A DNA stretch of 64,000 nucleotides from Daucus carota subsp. sativus (GCF_001625215.2 NC_030386.2:40270796-40334795); one strand, 5' to 3'; counted from the stretch's first letter, positions 25,101 through 37,749 are shown. The notes: generated by a model from the letters alone, not told the origin. Made by a program: numbers and translations.

Positions 25101-28100
25101 TCACAGTTCCAAGAGTCAGAAGGCTTTTATTAATATAAGATCCTTCTTTACGACGAACACCAGTTGTTTCAGCCTTGGAACTCTCTGAACCTGCCAGATC
25201 GATAAGATTCTGCAAGGGTAGAATGTTACAGGCAAAAAAAAATCCTAAAAATATAGAGCAATTACAAGAATAATAATTTTGATCACAGCTAAATACATAA
25301 ATATTGACCAAAGCTGAAGCATAACAAGAAATTGATCAAAGCAACCCAGACAACAATTTAAATCCATAAAACGCTAGTGGAAAGAAAGATAATTAAGCTT
25401 AGAGTTATCCAAAAAATATACCAGCTGTGACAAATTAACAGATTCGCCTTCTCTGTGTTCACCACATGGACTACTCTCTATTGTCTGTAAAAAAGGTATA
25501 ACAAAAAAGTAAATTAGAACATATATTCTAAAACAAAGGTCGAGGCAAGTACATGATGAAGACAAATGTTAGTAGCACTTATATCAGGAAAGCTGCCACT
25601 AGGAAAATGACCAAGAAATTAAAAAAACAAGGTTTTAGTAATAGCTTTGTTTCAGTGTCAATCGCCAAGCATATAATTCTATAGTTGCAGTACCTCAAGA
25701 TGCAGGATTCCAGCACATGACATTTCCAAATTTCCTTCTGTTAGATTATTTACAACCTTTCTTTTCATTTGAGTTATTTTCAAGTTGTCATGAATCTCAA
25801 CAGAAAGATGCTGAAGATTCTTTCAAGTGGGTCTTTCTTGTCTCATATCTCCTCTTCTTACTAGGAGGGCAATCTTCTCTTATGGCTTTTTCTTTTTCAT
25901 ATTATAAGAAAATCATATAGCTAATTTTAAAGCAACCTTTGTGGACTTAGGTTCCATTCAAATCATTACGACCTACTATACATGTATATATAGCTTGTAC
26001 TTTTAAAACTAGTAAAATGTTCACCCAAAATTGAATCTACCAAGTACTAACACTGTGCACAACAACAATCAGATCAACTGGTTTGGAGAAATAAGAGCAA
26101 GTAAAAAGAATGGCATTTATGGTGGAATGTCAAGTGTGTGCTAGAGAAATTTACACAAACATGCTGCATTCAAGAGTTTCACAATGCATATCAGCATAGG
26201 TAATATAAACAGGGAAAAAAATGATGTTGGTAATGTCGATAAGGGACCTTCAAAAGCTCTCCTAGTCCCAATACAGGGGACAAAGTATCTTCTGTGAAGA
26301 CATCTTGGGTCTTAGTTCAATTAGTTAGTCTAAAATAATCCACCAAAATTCAGGACAATAGAAGTGCAAGGTCGCCTAAACCAGATGGTCAGCAAGATTA
26401 TCCTGAGACCCATATCCTTCATTGGAATTTGAAAGATAGACCCGAGTAGAAATCTCATATTAGGGCATGGGAGCCAGAGAACATTGCAGGTCTATGTTAT
26501 GGAAAAAACTGATTTAGCTAGCACTCAAGCTAGTTTACTTTTCAACGACTAACCAGCGATTAATTCACACAATATAACAATAAAGCAACTGCCAAAAATT
26601 AACATAGAAGATATAAAAATCAAATTAATGAGTACCCGATAGTATATCACTACATTTCTTTAACAAAGGTTGTCATGTGAATAAGAAGTCAGGATACACC
26701 TATTACAGAGTTAATTGACTATGTCTTAAAGTCTGAAGAAAGAGAAACCCCCAATAATTGTTTCAGCTGCATAGTATTACTACCAGTGTGAATATTGTAT
26801 GACTCCTGCTGCTGAGCAAATTGAAATTCGTGGAACCAACATGTCTATGCTCTGCTACCATAAAGAGGAAAAATATTAGGTACAAAAATGGTATGGGCAT
26901 TCTTAGTGACAGAAGCAAGAAGTTTACAAATACAAAATCTAAAGTAGAAACCTATGAATGGTGCATGAGCGCATGTAAGTTGTTATGGAAGAGCAGAAAG
27001 TATAGTGCACAGGGATTAGCCTGTTTTATAGCAGGAACTTTTAGATTCAATTTTACTTTGGTTCATAAGGACCGTGAGACATAGAGATTAATGGACAGAG
27101 GAAATTAATGTCAAACTGCAGGTATACTACAAATGATGCAAGGTATTCCTTTCTGCTGCCCAATGTGATACCCCTTTTTTGTTTCACACTGGTTACTTTG
27201 TTTAAAGGTCGACCCCATGGCAGCAAGAATCTGGGCAGCAGCCTATGCAGCACCTCATTTAAGTCAAGTGAACTAGTGGAACTATATGGAGTAACTGATC
27301 AAAGGTTCATTAATGTATAATGCACATGTGTGTGATACGAACAAGGCTAGATTTTGTTACAGTTTTTAATTTAGACTCCTTCAAAGCATTTGAAAACTTT
27401 AACACATGCAACCAGAGGACTCCGGAAAGTGGTGCCTTTATAAAAAACTCCAACAGCCCTGAAAAAAGGAGAATACGTAAAAGAGGACCACCAATGCCCA
27501 ATATGCTACTTTAAAAACACACAGGACGGCGTATATTTAGTAATACTACAGTTTTCTTTTGCACAGAACTTACACTTGGCCAGGAAAAATGGCAATCTTA
27601 ACAAGATATCACAGCATTACCTTCTCCAGCAGCAATGAGAGAAAGGGCATGAGCTGGAGATAATACAACTTCCTCCTTCACTCCTTCAACAAATGTTCCC
27701 TGAAAAATCAAGGTGTTGTATCAAGATAACTATATTTCTGGACACTATATTGTCATTATACCAGTCAATTATTCAAAAACCGACTAAAGATCATGGATAG
27801 GTTTCTAACATTTTGGTCTATCTTGATATGCTTAAGTCACTTTTAGCTTTTACAAGAAAATTTGATATGATCACATGAATCACGAGTTAGCATTAAAGAG
27901 CCACTGTGATAGTATTTCAACAAGCCTACAAGTTACAAGATAATTTAAGATAATCTTGTGTGCGCTCCTTGCTAAAATTAGAAATCCCAGTATTACAGGT
28001 GTGCATTTAATTTAAAACGTTATACACTAAAAAATAGAGACTTGGACTGGGGGCGGGAGGAAAAAATGCATTAAAACAATAAATAGTAAATGTCCAGGAT

Positions 28101-31100
28101 CATGAACCCTAAAATATATAGATAATGATTAGTGTTAAGTTACCAGTTCTCATAAAAATTTAGGGTTTTAGGAGTCAGCCTTAATTGAACATGTACTATA
28201 TTCTACACTCCCGCTCAATTGTGTGATTGGACAAAGTACAAACAGAACAGACAGCAAAAAAGTGGACAAACGAGGCAAATAAATGCAAACAATAGGGGTA
28301 GGAAGACCGATATCTCCCCCTACATGTTAAGTTACTACCACTGCTAACACTTTAAGGTGTTATGCGGAGGCCTTAACTGGATTAGTAAAGGAGCATAAGG
28401 ATTATCACCACATAACCTAATCTTTAATGTAGTCCACACATTCTACCAGATTTACTGAAGGCAGCCATTACAAAAATGTAGGAAATCAGTGTGTGTGTGT
28501 GTGTGTGTTTAAAAAAGATGTATTTGGTGTACCTGTGCATCTTCTCTTATTTTTAAGTTCTGTCCAGCAGGATTTAGCAAGTCATTAACAACCTGAAACG
28601 AGCAAAGTGCAGGGGATATTAATTATACAAAAGGACAACCTAGTTAATCACAAACAGGATCACCAAAGTTATAAAAGATATACAAAATGGAACAGTATAC
28701 ACAAATACCAGGACCTAACAATTAACACTTGAATATCACTATGACATAAAAAAAAAAATATATTTCTTAGCTTATCAGTAGTCAAAGGAACTTCCAGAAT
28801 AAGAAAGAATAAACCAGAAAACAAAACCAAAATTGATAAATCCTAATAGATTTTGAATTTAATACTATGTAATAGGGAATACAAATAGGCACAATTGTTG
28901 GAGTTGTCATTCAATATGATGTCCTAACTTACTAAGAATTGGATATTATATAGGGAACCCACCAGGATGTTGCTGGAGATGTTCATAGCATGAAGAATTA
29001 TACACAATAAATTACAAAAGCTCAATTCTAGATTTTTTCTAAAGTAACTTTGAGTTAATCACGTTTATTACAGAACTTCAAAAAAAATAGAAACACATAA
29101 TAGTAGTGACGCGTGATAAAAAGACAAGGTAAAATTTAACAGAGAATGAAAAGGAAGTTCTTGTTCAGTGCAAAAGTTTTTTCAGTTAAAAACAAAATGA
29201 AACTATTAGCAATACTGAATATGAAAAGTTAAGGAAGTGCATGCACAGACATTACTGAGGATCACTTCCAGAAAAAATAACACAGACCAGAATCTCACCT
29301 CATTATAGATTTCAAGATATGAGACTCGAAGCAGATATTCACGACTTGGTGTCTGCAGTATTTAACACGTTACAACTCATAATTGAATAAAAAAAACTTA
29401 ATCTAGCTGGAAAAAGTAGTTAGATCATATATATCACCTCCTGGATGATACTGAAAGTGTCCTTGACAGCCAATGGTATTATTCCTGGTGACCTCTGATC
29501 ACCCTGTAATGAGAACAATTAGCATACACAAGCAATAAATTATTCAACACCTAAGAGCAACCACTGTCCTAGTTAAATGCTTTCAGACAAAATTAGTTAT
29601 GAATGTATTCAATGTTGTAGGATGTGGGACTCAGACTAATGATAATCAATGTAAAATATAGTATAGACTGTAAACATGACCAAGAGGAGAAGCTACTAAA
29701 ATAAAAATAATGTAATCTTAAACATTGAAATGTTACTTACATGCATAGTGTGCGTCTTCCCACTACTTGTCACACCATATGCAAAGATAGTGCCTGAGAA
29801 AAAAATTGTAATTATCTAGGGACAAAGATTATTAAATATAAATCCTAACATAGTAAAATATCATATTATTGGTATCATAAACATATACATGGAAACTCAT
29901 GAATTTATACCTACATAAGTTATAGAAAGCTTTAAGCAAATTGACTGGGTTTCTCTAAAAAATTCGGCATTACTTTCATAAGATGGGGCCCTACCACACA
30001 GATACACACAATGTTGAATTTTAGACAACTTATGCTCGTGTACAAATGGGGCTACTACAATCCTATAACTTTAGTTACCAAGAATAATGGATATGGCATA
30101 TGGGGCAGATAAGTATAATTTGATGATCTATACGGATATTGTAAGAAAAATAATGTGATAATATTAAATAATCAAATATATTTAAATTAAAGAGATTGTC
30201 TTAACACGATGTCATTAAATGTATAAGTTAAGTTAGTTAATGTATGCAATTGTCCTTTCAGAAATCAGCATTCAGGTCAGCTCAATTCTAGTACAAAGAG
30301 CAATCTATGATGGTTGCAGAGCATCAAGGTTCGATTTGTTGCTATTTGCTAAGTGATATAACAATTTCAGCAGTATGTAAGATCCTGTCACAAATGTTTC
30401 TAGAATAATAGAATTGCTAAATTATATGATCACAACAGTGACTTGAGAGTCTCCATATAATATGCTCTATAAATATACTGATAAGAGCCCTCACAGTGTG
30501 CAGGTTGGTTTTATATCTATAAGTATATTATTTTTCTGCAAGTTAAGTTCTGCCTCAGCCAAAGGAATCTGCAATTTTTGTTTTGCAACAACAAAAAATT
30601 TCCATCCTTAATTTTCTTTATCAGACATATAGATGTTGTACTAGTCAATTTATGTGTACTTCAAGATTCCAGAAAGATCAAAAGAACATTACTCAGATTG
30701 AAGAAAATACAGACAATTAGTAAATAAGTTTTTTGACAATTACCGTTAATGCCTTCCATGGCACCGTTAATGACATGTTGAGCTGCAACATCATACACTT
30801 GGCGTGTTGTAGTCGTTGGACCAAATACCTTGTCTGAGGCATTTGTAAACAAAAAAACATAAATTATATTGTGCTTGTTACATTATAGCAATGGATGTCA
30901 GATTAGTGTTTGACAATAAAGGAAAGCATTGGCAGCAAGCAAGAAGGTATTAGGAAACATATCCACAAGAACGGTGGAGGAATTAAACATTCAGCTTAGC
31001 TACAACATTCATTTTTGGAAATGACAATAATTAAATTGCGCAAGGTTAAATCCAACATTTATAAAGTTCCAGAACAGATCCATCTTCCCACGTAGCCAGA

Positions 31101-32216
31101 GAATATAATGTTTCTCATCATCGGCTCAAGCAAGGCTAGAAACCTGATAGGAATCTATGAATGATGATACATGAACTTGTAAGAAAAACTTAACTGGATT
31201 TTCTTTTATCAACAAAATATTTAGATTATTTTGCGAGTGAAGGTGGTCTTAGAGACACACATGCTGGCCAAGATCAAGCGCCCATTTGACAAATAAAACA
31301 ACAGTTTTATTAAGACTATTTAAGATGACAATTCTAGTAAGACTAAAACTAAACTTAAGATGGTAGGGACAGTACTACTTGTCTAATGTCTACCACCAAA
31401 AAAAGGAATAAAAGTCTAGAAATATGTCTTCCATTAAAGTAATGATAACCCATATTCTAGATTTAAATAATTGATTCTGGTCCAGTTGCCAGATAACAAA
31501 AGGACAGCTGAGTACACAATTGTGGCAAACACATGAAAGATTATAATATAAAACCACAATGTTACATTTTAAATGAGTTGGATAAATGATAATCTTTTAC
31601 CGTATGCATATGCAATTGAGGAATTATTCTCGCTCCGCACAATAGTTTCCCCATCCGCATACCAGGCAATCTCCTCCCCTAGCTTAATTTCTCTCTGGCT
31701 GAATTACATTAAAATTATTATATAAAATAATACCACAGGCAACAATAATTACAACAAGAGTCTTTCTAGTGTGTGCCCATGGGCACACATTATACACTAA
31801 ATTTGATTAGATTGGTGGATTTTAATTGGTGGGTTTGGTGTAAATGCAGGGGGGGCATCTTTATTTATGCTTAGATGGCCAATAAAAATGCACCAAGCTC
31901 ATAGAATTTAGTGTCTATCGTGTGCCCATGGGCACACCATAGAAAACCCGTTACAATAAACTAAACAATTAAAGTACCTGAGAGGCCGAAATCGAACAGT
32001 TACAGTCACATTTTCCTTAGATCTCTGCACATCTATAGGCGTTGTCTCAGAGTAATAGAAATGCGGCTTACTTCTCGAAGTCGAAGAAGCAGGAGAGCTC
32101 AATCCTTCCACAGAAGTCTCCAGAAACTGCTTCGAAGACGACGTCGTCGAAGAAGAGGGCGAATTCGCAGCTCTCGAGTTCAATTTCTTCGATTTCACTC
32201 CTTGTCTGTACGCCAT
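17839..32216 (-). CDS. KIN7: Kinesin-7 family motor protein (KIN-7C/D, MKRP-like), 23 exons
   Basis: A microtubule motor. Exons: 31978-32216, 31601-31698, 30744-30833, 29741-29793, 29438-29503, 29299-29352, 28533-28592, 27621-27699, 26784-26851, 25422-25484, 25105-25209, 24399-24503, 24123-24230, 23890-24036, 22768-22950, 22494-22652, 21341-21562, 20135-20275, 19929-20054, 19781-19843, 19352-19399, 19064-19267, 17839-18408. They sum to 3051 nt, giving 1016 aa with all phases consistent. A Ser-rich N-terminus precedes the motor domain (about 70-396), with P-loop GVTSSGKT at 149-156, SSRSH at 260-264 and DLAGSE at 294-299. The neck [12 protein letters not shown] starts at 397, followed by long coiled coils ending in [12 protein letters not shown]. 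That ending is typical of the plant KIN-7C/D/E group (Arabidopsis members include MKRP1/2). The C-terminal RING finger I recall in KIN-7D and 7E is absent, so a KIN-7C-like protein is more likely. Intron 16 uses a GC donor. A 5' UTR intron may end at TTTTTCAG just upstream of the ATG. Confidence 0.93.
21642..22180. repeat. TA-repeat-bounded insertion in KIN-7 intron 16, with (AT)n of about 85 bp
   Basis: An identical 45-base direct repeat (starts AGTTCTAATTTTAATATTAG, ends CACTATATAT) occurs at 21642-21686 and 22056-22100. The second copy runs into a pure AT microsatellite to about 22176. Between them, a segment begins GGGTCACGTTCCAGATAGAACC and ends GTGTGTGGTCCTA. The start resembles the element ends near 61912 and 62930. 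Unclassified mobile-element-like insertion. Confidence 0.5.
31763..31945. mobile_element. Small MITE with palindromic ends in KIN-7 intron 1
   Basis: Both ends are inverted copies starting TTTCTA and containing the perfect 18-base palindrome GTGTGCCCATGGGCACAC (31771-31788 and 31920-31937), followed inward by ACACTAAATT. The length is 183 bp, with no coding capacity. A target duplication could not be fixed. Confidence 0.65.
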
Positions 32217-32393
32217 TGCGCTTCGCAACCTGAAAAACAATCTGCACACATTAATCGCATGTACACACACTTGATTCAAAAGAGTACACATTGTTTAACA
32301 TCGATTTCGACATTACCTTAGGTAAATTACAATCAGCACAACATTGTGAACACAGAACACATTAGAGATAAATAATCGCACAAATGTCTGTGC

Positions 32394-32446
<53 letters not shown>

Positions 32447-32683
32447 AAAAAGGCAGAGTTTGATAGATAGATATGGATGAGTGTGATGGAGAGAAAAGGA
32501 GAGAGATTTCCGATTAAGGAGAGATATTACTAATTAATTAGGTGAAGGAGAGAGTGGCCTTTGTCCTCATGCTTGACTTGGAAGGGATGCCCTTTTTACT
32601 AAGCTAACTTTCATTGTTCTTTTTTAGAGTGACCGAGAAATTGCAGAGTCTGTGGGGTTAAATAGGAGAAGGACCTGAACGCG
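32217..32683. promoter_or_regulatory. KIN-7 5' UTR and promoter with (AG)n microsatellite
   Basis: An AG run of about 48 bases at 32397-32444 reads as CT on the gene strand. CT-rich tracts are common in plant 5' UTRs. TTTTTCAG just upstream of the start codon fits a 5' UTR intron acceptor. The transcription start cannot be placed. Confidence 0.5.
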
Positions 32684-32847
32684 TTTATTTCGCGCGTGTT
32701 TGGCTGGCACAAGAATTAACGATGTTTATTTAGCGCGTGTCTCTCTGTTACTAGGATTTACCGTGTTTAATTACCGCGTGTCTGTCTGCCACGATGATTT
32801 ACCGCGTTTAATTACCGCGTGTCTTAATATTCACAAGAATTAACGCG
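32684..32847. repeat. Minisatellite, four 41-bp CGCG-containing units
   Basis: Four consecutive units of exactly 41 bp (32684-32724, 32725-32765, 32766-32806, 32807-32847), diverged in sequence, plus a partial fifth. Each has TTTA(T/A)TT near its start, a GCGTGT core and an A(A/T)TTA(A/C)CG end. The first carries TTTCGCGC, which fits the E2F site consensus. The others carry CCGCGTGT or AGCGCGTGT, matching the CGCG box bound by CAMTA factors. It lies 470-630 bp upstream of the kinesin ATG. Confidence 0.8.
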
Positions 32848-33740
32848 GTTATTTGTCAGTATATGGATTATTGCTTGGTTTTTTTTCTTGGTTTTTGTTT
32901 GGAATTCTATAATTAAAATTTATGTGATAATTACATGCTTGAAGAAAAAAAAATTGTGCTCATAAAGTCTTCAAGGATCATATAAAATGCGCACCACTTA
33001 AACATATTTCACGCAAAGTTAATTTCTGTACTCATGATCATACTAATTATTTATTTGCTATTAGTAATTATCACTTATTACTTATTAGATATAAATTTAA
33101 TAATATATTATTTATATTCTCAAATATATATATGTATATAATTATATATGTAATACTTATATTATAAATTATATTTCCAAAAATATAATATATATGTATA
33201 TTTATGAAGTAAATATTTTTTTACAAAAACCAAAAAAATTATTAAAATACTGATATACTGTCGGGACAAACCCATGAACTTCCCGTTACAACCTAATTGT
33301 AAAACAAAAAATAATCTAAATAAATAAACGTTTGTGTCGGATTGCTTAACACACAGAGTAATTAAATTCTTTAATTTAAAAAGTATTACAATTAATTATT
33401 GACTAACTCAGTTGATGTATTAAATTCTTTAATTTAAAAAGTATTATAATTAATTCTCAAGCAATCCAACCTACATCAGTTGTGAACACAATGGAATCGC
33501 AATTCACCTTCACACGAGTATCATTTGTAGCTTAAAATGTTAAGAACCATTGATTACATAAATTGATATTGAAGCAACAACTATCCCCAAAATATAAACA
33601 ATTTTTTGTCATGAAAAGTGAACTCATGCTCTATTCACCACCGTGTCATATCTGATATGGTCATCCAAAATATAATATAGATCTTTTTAGAAAAACTAAA
33701 ACTCATAACAAAGCACATGAAAATATCAAAACACAAAGCT
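32848..33740. other. AT-rich spacer
   Basis: No gene seen. A direct repeat of about 38 bases (ATTAAATTCTTTAATTTAAA...) occurs at about 33361 and 33419. Confidence 0.5.
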
Positions 33741-33828
33741 CCTGTTTGGCGGAGGGAAGAAGAAGCAAGAAATTGCCTCTGCTTTTCTTGACGGATTTGT
33801 GTAAAAAATGCTTTTAAAAAATCACGAG

Positions 33829-34076
33829 TGTTGTAATATACTAGCTTTTATATTTAGAGAGCTGATGCTATAATAATAATTAGAGCAGAAAGAGAGCAGA
33901 GAGAATTCAAGAGCTGATGGATTTGTATTGCTCGGTGCCTTTTCTTCATTCAGCTTGCATCCTATTTATAGCAAAGGAAAAGTAACAAGTAATAAATGCA
34001 ATGCAGTAATTCTTCATGTCTATGCCATAGCTCAACTATTAGAACATTGACCACATGTCAATCACTATTTATAACA
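33829..34076 (-). repeat. 3' LTR of copia element
   Basis: 248 bp, starting TGTTGTAATA and ending TTATAACA on the plus strand. No difference from the other LTR was found by eye. Confidence 0.95.
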
Positions 34077-34203
34077 CTCCCCTTTGATTGTCATGGTGGT
34101 GCGGATCATAGATTGCCTCATTAAAACCTTGTCAAAGAAAAACCCAGTGGGATAAAAACTTTAACGAAGGAAAAAGAGTACAATCTCCCCTTGGATGAAA
34201 ACA

Positions 34204-37200
34204 TCAACCACTGAAGTTTTGCTGCAACATATCCTTGAGTCGACGCATTCCAATGTTACGTCGCAACTTTGCAAATGTTGAATTCGGTAAGGATTTTGTG
34301 AACAAGTCTGCAAGGTTGTCACATGATTGAATTTGTTGTACATCAATTTCACCATTCTTTTGAAGTTCATGAGTGTAGAAAAATTTCGGTGAAATGTGCT
34401 TCGTCCTGTCTCCTTTGATATATCCTTCTTTCAATTGATCAATACATGCAGTGTTATCCTCAAACATAACAGTAGGGCTTCTCGTGATATCTGGTAATCC
34501 ACACGATTCTTGAATATTCTTGATAATAGATCGCAACCAAACACATTCTCTACTGGCTTCGTGTATTGCAATTAGTTCTGAATGATTTGTTGAGGTTGCC
34601 ACTGTAGTTTGCTTCGTGGATTTCCAGGAAATGGCTGTACCGCAATATGTGAATACATATCCAGTTTGTGATTTGCCAAAATGTGGATCTGACAGATATC
34701 CAGCGTCCGCATATCCAATCAATTGAGATGTCGAGTTTTCCGGGAAGAATAACCCAAAATCAATTGTTCCACGAAGATAACGAAATATATGCTTGATCTC
34801 ATTCCAATGTCTGGCCATCGGAGCAGAGCTAAATCTAGCCAATAGATTCACAGCAAAGGCAATATCTGGCCTTGTATTATTCGCAAGATACATAAGTGCA
34901 CCAATTGCTCCCAAATATGGGATTTCAGGACCAAGAACCTCTTCATCATCTTCTCGTGGTCGAAATGGATCTTTATCTGGTTCTAAAGATCTAACCACCA
35001 TTGGAGTAGTCAACGGATGAGATTTATCCATGTAAAATCTGCTCAAAACCTTTTCTGTATATGTAGATTGGTGGAGGAAAATTCCCGATGACAAGTGCTC
35101 GACTTGTATACCAAGACAATACTTTGTCTTCCCAAGATCTTTCATTTCAAACTCTGTCTTCAGATATATGACAGCTTCATCAACCTCTGTAGCTGAACCT
35201 ACAAGGTTTAAATCATCCACATATACAGCAATAATCACAAAACCAGATTGTGATTTTTTGATAAAAACACATGGACAAATTTGATTACTAATATACCCAT
35301 TCTTTTGTAAATAATGACTAAGTCTGTTATACCACATACGACCAGATTGTTTCAATCCATACAATGATCGTTGAAGTTTAATGGAGTATATATGACGAGG
35401 TTTCTTGAACTCATCCATTTTTAATCCTTCAGGGATTTTCATAAAAATATCACTATCAAGTGATCCATATAGGTATGCAGTAACAACGTCCATAAGACGT
35501 GTTTCCAATTTTTCTTTAAATGCCATACCTAATATAAAACGAAAAGTAATTCCATCCATTACTGGCGAGTATGTCTCATGATAATCAATGCCAGGCCTTT
35601 GAGAAAACCCTTGTGCTACAAGTCGGGCTTTATATCTCACAATTTCATTCTTTTCATTTCGTTTTCTTATGAATACCCATTTATTCCCAACAGGGTTCAC
35701 ACCGATAGGTGTTTGGACAACAGGTCCAAATACTTCTCTTTTACGCAATGAATTTAATTCTGTTTGAATTGCGTCTTTCCATTTTAGCCAGTCTTTTCTT
35801 CGACGGCATTCATCCACACTTTGTGGTTCAGGATCAGAATTTATGTCGACATCCAATGCCGCAGAATACACAAATACATCATCGATTATGGCTTTACTTC
35901 GATCCCATAATTTCATATCATGCACATAATTTATTGAAATTTCATGATTGTTTAATCCCGAATCTTCAGGTACGGGAATCTCTTCAGGAGATAATACCAC
36001 TTCAGGGGTATTTGCTTCTTCTGGAGCATGTGCCACTCCAGGGGCAATTTTCTTTGTTTTTCTTTTTCTTGGTGCAACATCTTTTGCACCGACCGGTCTA
36101 CCACGCTTCAGGCGTGGCTTTGATTCTGTAACCAATTCTTTTGTACTTGGTTTCTGAATTGGTATATCTATTCTAGCTGGAGTGTTTACTGCAGGTATAT
36201 GAGATTTTATTACATTTCTAGAATCGTTAAATGCGTCAGGCATTTGGTTTGCGATATTTTGCATATGAATAATTCTTTTAACTTCAAGTTCGCATTGACC
36301 GGTACGTGGATCTAGAAAATGTAATCCTGATGCATTCCATGTTATGTCAGGATTAATTTTATTCACATGTTTATCTCCCCCTAAGGGAGGAAACAAAGAC
36401 TCGTCAAAATGACAATCCGCATATCGTGCAGTAAATAAGTCTCCAGTTAGTGGTTCAAGATATCTAATTATTGATGTCGAATCAAAACCAACGTAGATAC
36501 CTATTCTTCTTTGAGCTCCCATCTTCGATCTCTGTGGTGGAGCAATAGGTACATATACAGCACTTCCAAAGATTTTGAAGTGAGAAATATTAGGAATTTG
36601 ACCAAGTACCAGCTGTAGTGGAGAATGTTGGTTATAGGCAGTTGGTCTAATCCTAATAAGATTAGCAGCATGAAGTATTTCATGACCCCAAATAGATGTA
36701 GGTAATTTGGCTTTCAATAACAACGGTCTTGCAATAAGTTGAAGTCTTTTGATAAAGGACTCAGCTAACCCATTTTGTGTATGTACATGAGGAACTGGGT
36801 GCTCAACTGAAATTCCTACAGACATGCAATAGTCGACAAAGGTTGCAGATGTGAATTCGCCAGCATTATCTAAACGAATTGACTTGATACAATGGTCTGG
36901 GAATTGAGCTCGCAACTTGATTATTTGGGCAAGTAATTTTGCAAAAGCATCATTACGAGTTGAGAGAAGACAAACATGAGACCATCTAGTTGAGGCATCT
37001 ATTAGTACCATGAAGTACCTAAATGGACCAGATGATGGGTGGATAGGTCCACATATGTCGCCTTGGATCCTTTCTAGAAAACTTGGACTTTCAAGCTTAA
37101 CTTTAGTAGGAGATGGTCGAGTAATCAGTTTTCCTAAAGAACATGCTGAACATGGAAGGTCATTTTTAGAAAGAACTTTAAGATCTCTAAGAGGATGTCC

Positions 37201-37749
37201 AGTAGAATTTTCTATAATACGACGCATCATAGAGACTCCAGGATGACCTAATCTTTCATGCCAAAGGGTAAATGGATTTGGATCAATGAGTTTGGAAGCA
37301 ATGACATTGTGTGACTCAATGGTTCTGATTTTCATCATATATAATCCTGAGGAAAGTGAGTGAAACTTTTCTAAGATTTTCTTGTTGCTAGAATTAGCAG
37401 AAGTAATAAGGAGATATTCTTTACCAGCCTCAGAAGTGGTTTCAATGTGAAATCCGTTAAGTCTGATATCCTTAAAACTAAGAAGATTTCTAGTGGACTT
37501 ACTAGAAAATAATGCATTTGGAATATGTAGGTGTGTACCATTAGGTAAGACGAAACTAGCTTTACCAAAACCTTCGATTATATTAGATACGCTAGAAATC
37601 GTTCCAACTTGAGCTTCAGATTTGATTATATGGGTAAAGTATTTTCGATTCTGTAGAATCGTATGAGTTGTACCACAATCAGCAATGCATATATCTTCAG
37701 TTGCCATTCTGTATGTAATTAAAAAACATAATTTATTTGATAAGAACAT
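34204..37749 (-). CDS. pol: Copia pol polyprotein (protease, integrase, reverse transcriptase, RNase H)
   Basis: 1181 codons uninterrupted; the likely functional start is Met15 (37707), giving MATEDICIAD. The aspartic protease active-site motif is D24-C-G-T-T. The integrase zinc finger H..H..C..C lies at about 164-203, and the catalytic D231, D294 and E330 give the expected D,D35E spacing, with IRLDNAGEF around D294. A basic stretch at about 546-570 (KRGRP, RKRKTKK) could be a nuclear signal. The reverse transcriptase has YVDD at 843-846. RNase H is C-terminal, with YADAGY and the ending ADLFTKSLP typical of copia. Domain order protease-integrase-RT-RNase H defines Ty1/copia. It lies in the same frame as gag but separated from it by stops. 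Confidence 0.95.
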   Translation of the reverse strand: MFLSNKLCFLITYRMATEDICIADCGTTHTILQNRKYFTHIIKSEAQVGTISSVSNIIEGFGKASFVLPNGTHLHIPNALFSSKSTRNLLSFKDIRLNGFHIETTSEAGKEYLLITSANSSNKKILEKFHSLSSGLYMMKIRTIESHNVIASKLIDPNPFTLWHERLGHPGVSMMRRIIENSTGHPLRDLKVLSKNDLPCSACSLGKLITRPSPTKVKLESPSFLERIQGDICGPIHPSSGPFRYFMVLIDASTRWSHVCLLSTRNDAFAKLLAQIIKLRAQFPDHCIKSIRLDNAGEFTSATFVDYCMSVGISVEHPVPHVHTQNGLAESFIKRLQLIARPLLLKAKLPTSIWGHEILHAANLIRIRPTAYNQHSPLQLVLGQIPNISHFKIFGSAVYVPIAPPQRSKMGAQRRIGIYVGFDSTSIIRYLEPLTGDLFTARYADCHFDESLFPPLGGDKHVNKINPDITWNASGLHFLDPRTGQCELEVKRIIHMQNIANQMPDAFNDSRNVIKSHIPAVNTPARIDIPIQKPSTKELVTESKPRLKRGRPVGAKDVAPRKRKTKKIAPGVAHAPEEANTPEVVLSPEEIPVPEDSGLNNHEISINYVHDMKLWDRSKAIIDDVFVYSAALDVDINSDPEPQSVDECRRRKDWLKWKDAIQTELNSLRKREVFGPVVQTPIGVNPVGNKWVFIRKRNEKNEIVRYKARLVAQGFSQRPGIDYHETYSPVMDGITFRFILGMAFKEKLETRLMDVVTAYLYGSLDSDIFMKIPEGLKMDEFKKPRHIYSIKLQRSLYGLKQSGRMWYNRLSHYLQKNGYISNQICPCVFIKKSQSGFVIIAVYVDDLNLVGSATEVDEAVIYLKTEFEMKDLGKTKYCLGIQVEHLSSGIFLHQSTYTEKVLSRFYMDKSHPLTTPMVVRSLEPDKDPFRPREDDEEVLGPEIPYLGAIGALMYLANNTRPDIAFAVNLLARFSSAPMARHWNEIKHIFRYLRGTIDFGLFFPENSTSQLIGYADAGYLSDPHFGKSQTGYVFTYCGTAISWKSTKQTTVATSTNHSELIAIHEASRECVWLRSIIKNIQESCGLPDITRSPTVMFEDNTACIDQLKEGYIKGDRTKHISPKFFYTHELQKNGEIDVQQIQSCDNLADLFTKSLPNSTFAKLRRNIGMRRLKDMLQQNFSG

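Noticed and set aside
36501-37568. Several open frames on either strand inside the copia pol gene
   Set aside because: They are frame shadows of the clear pol reading frame and have no independent family motifs.
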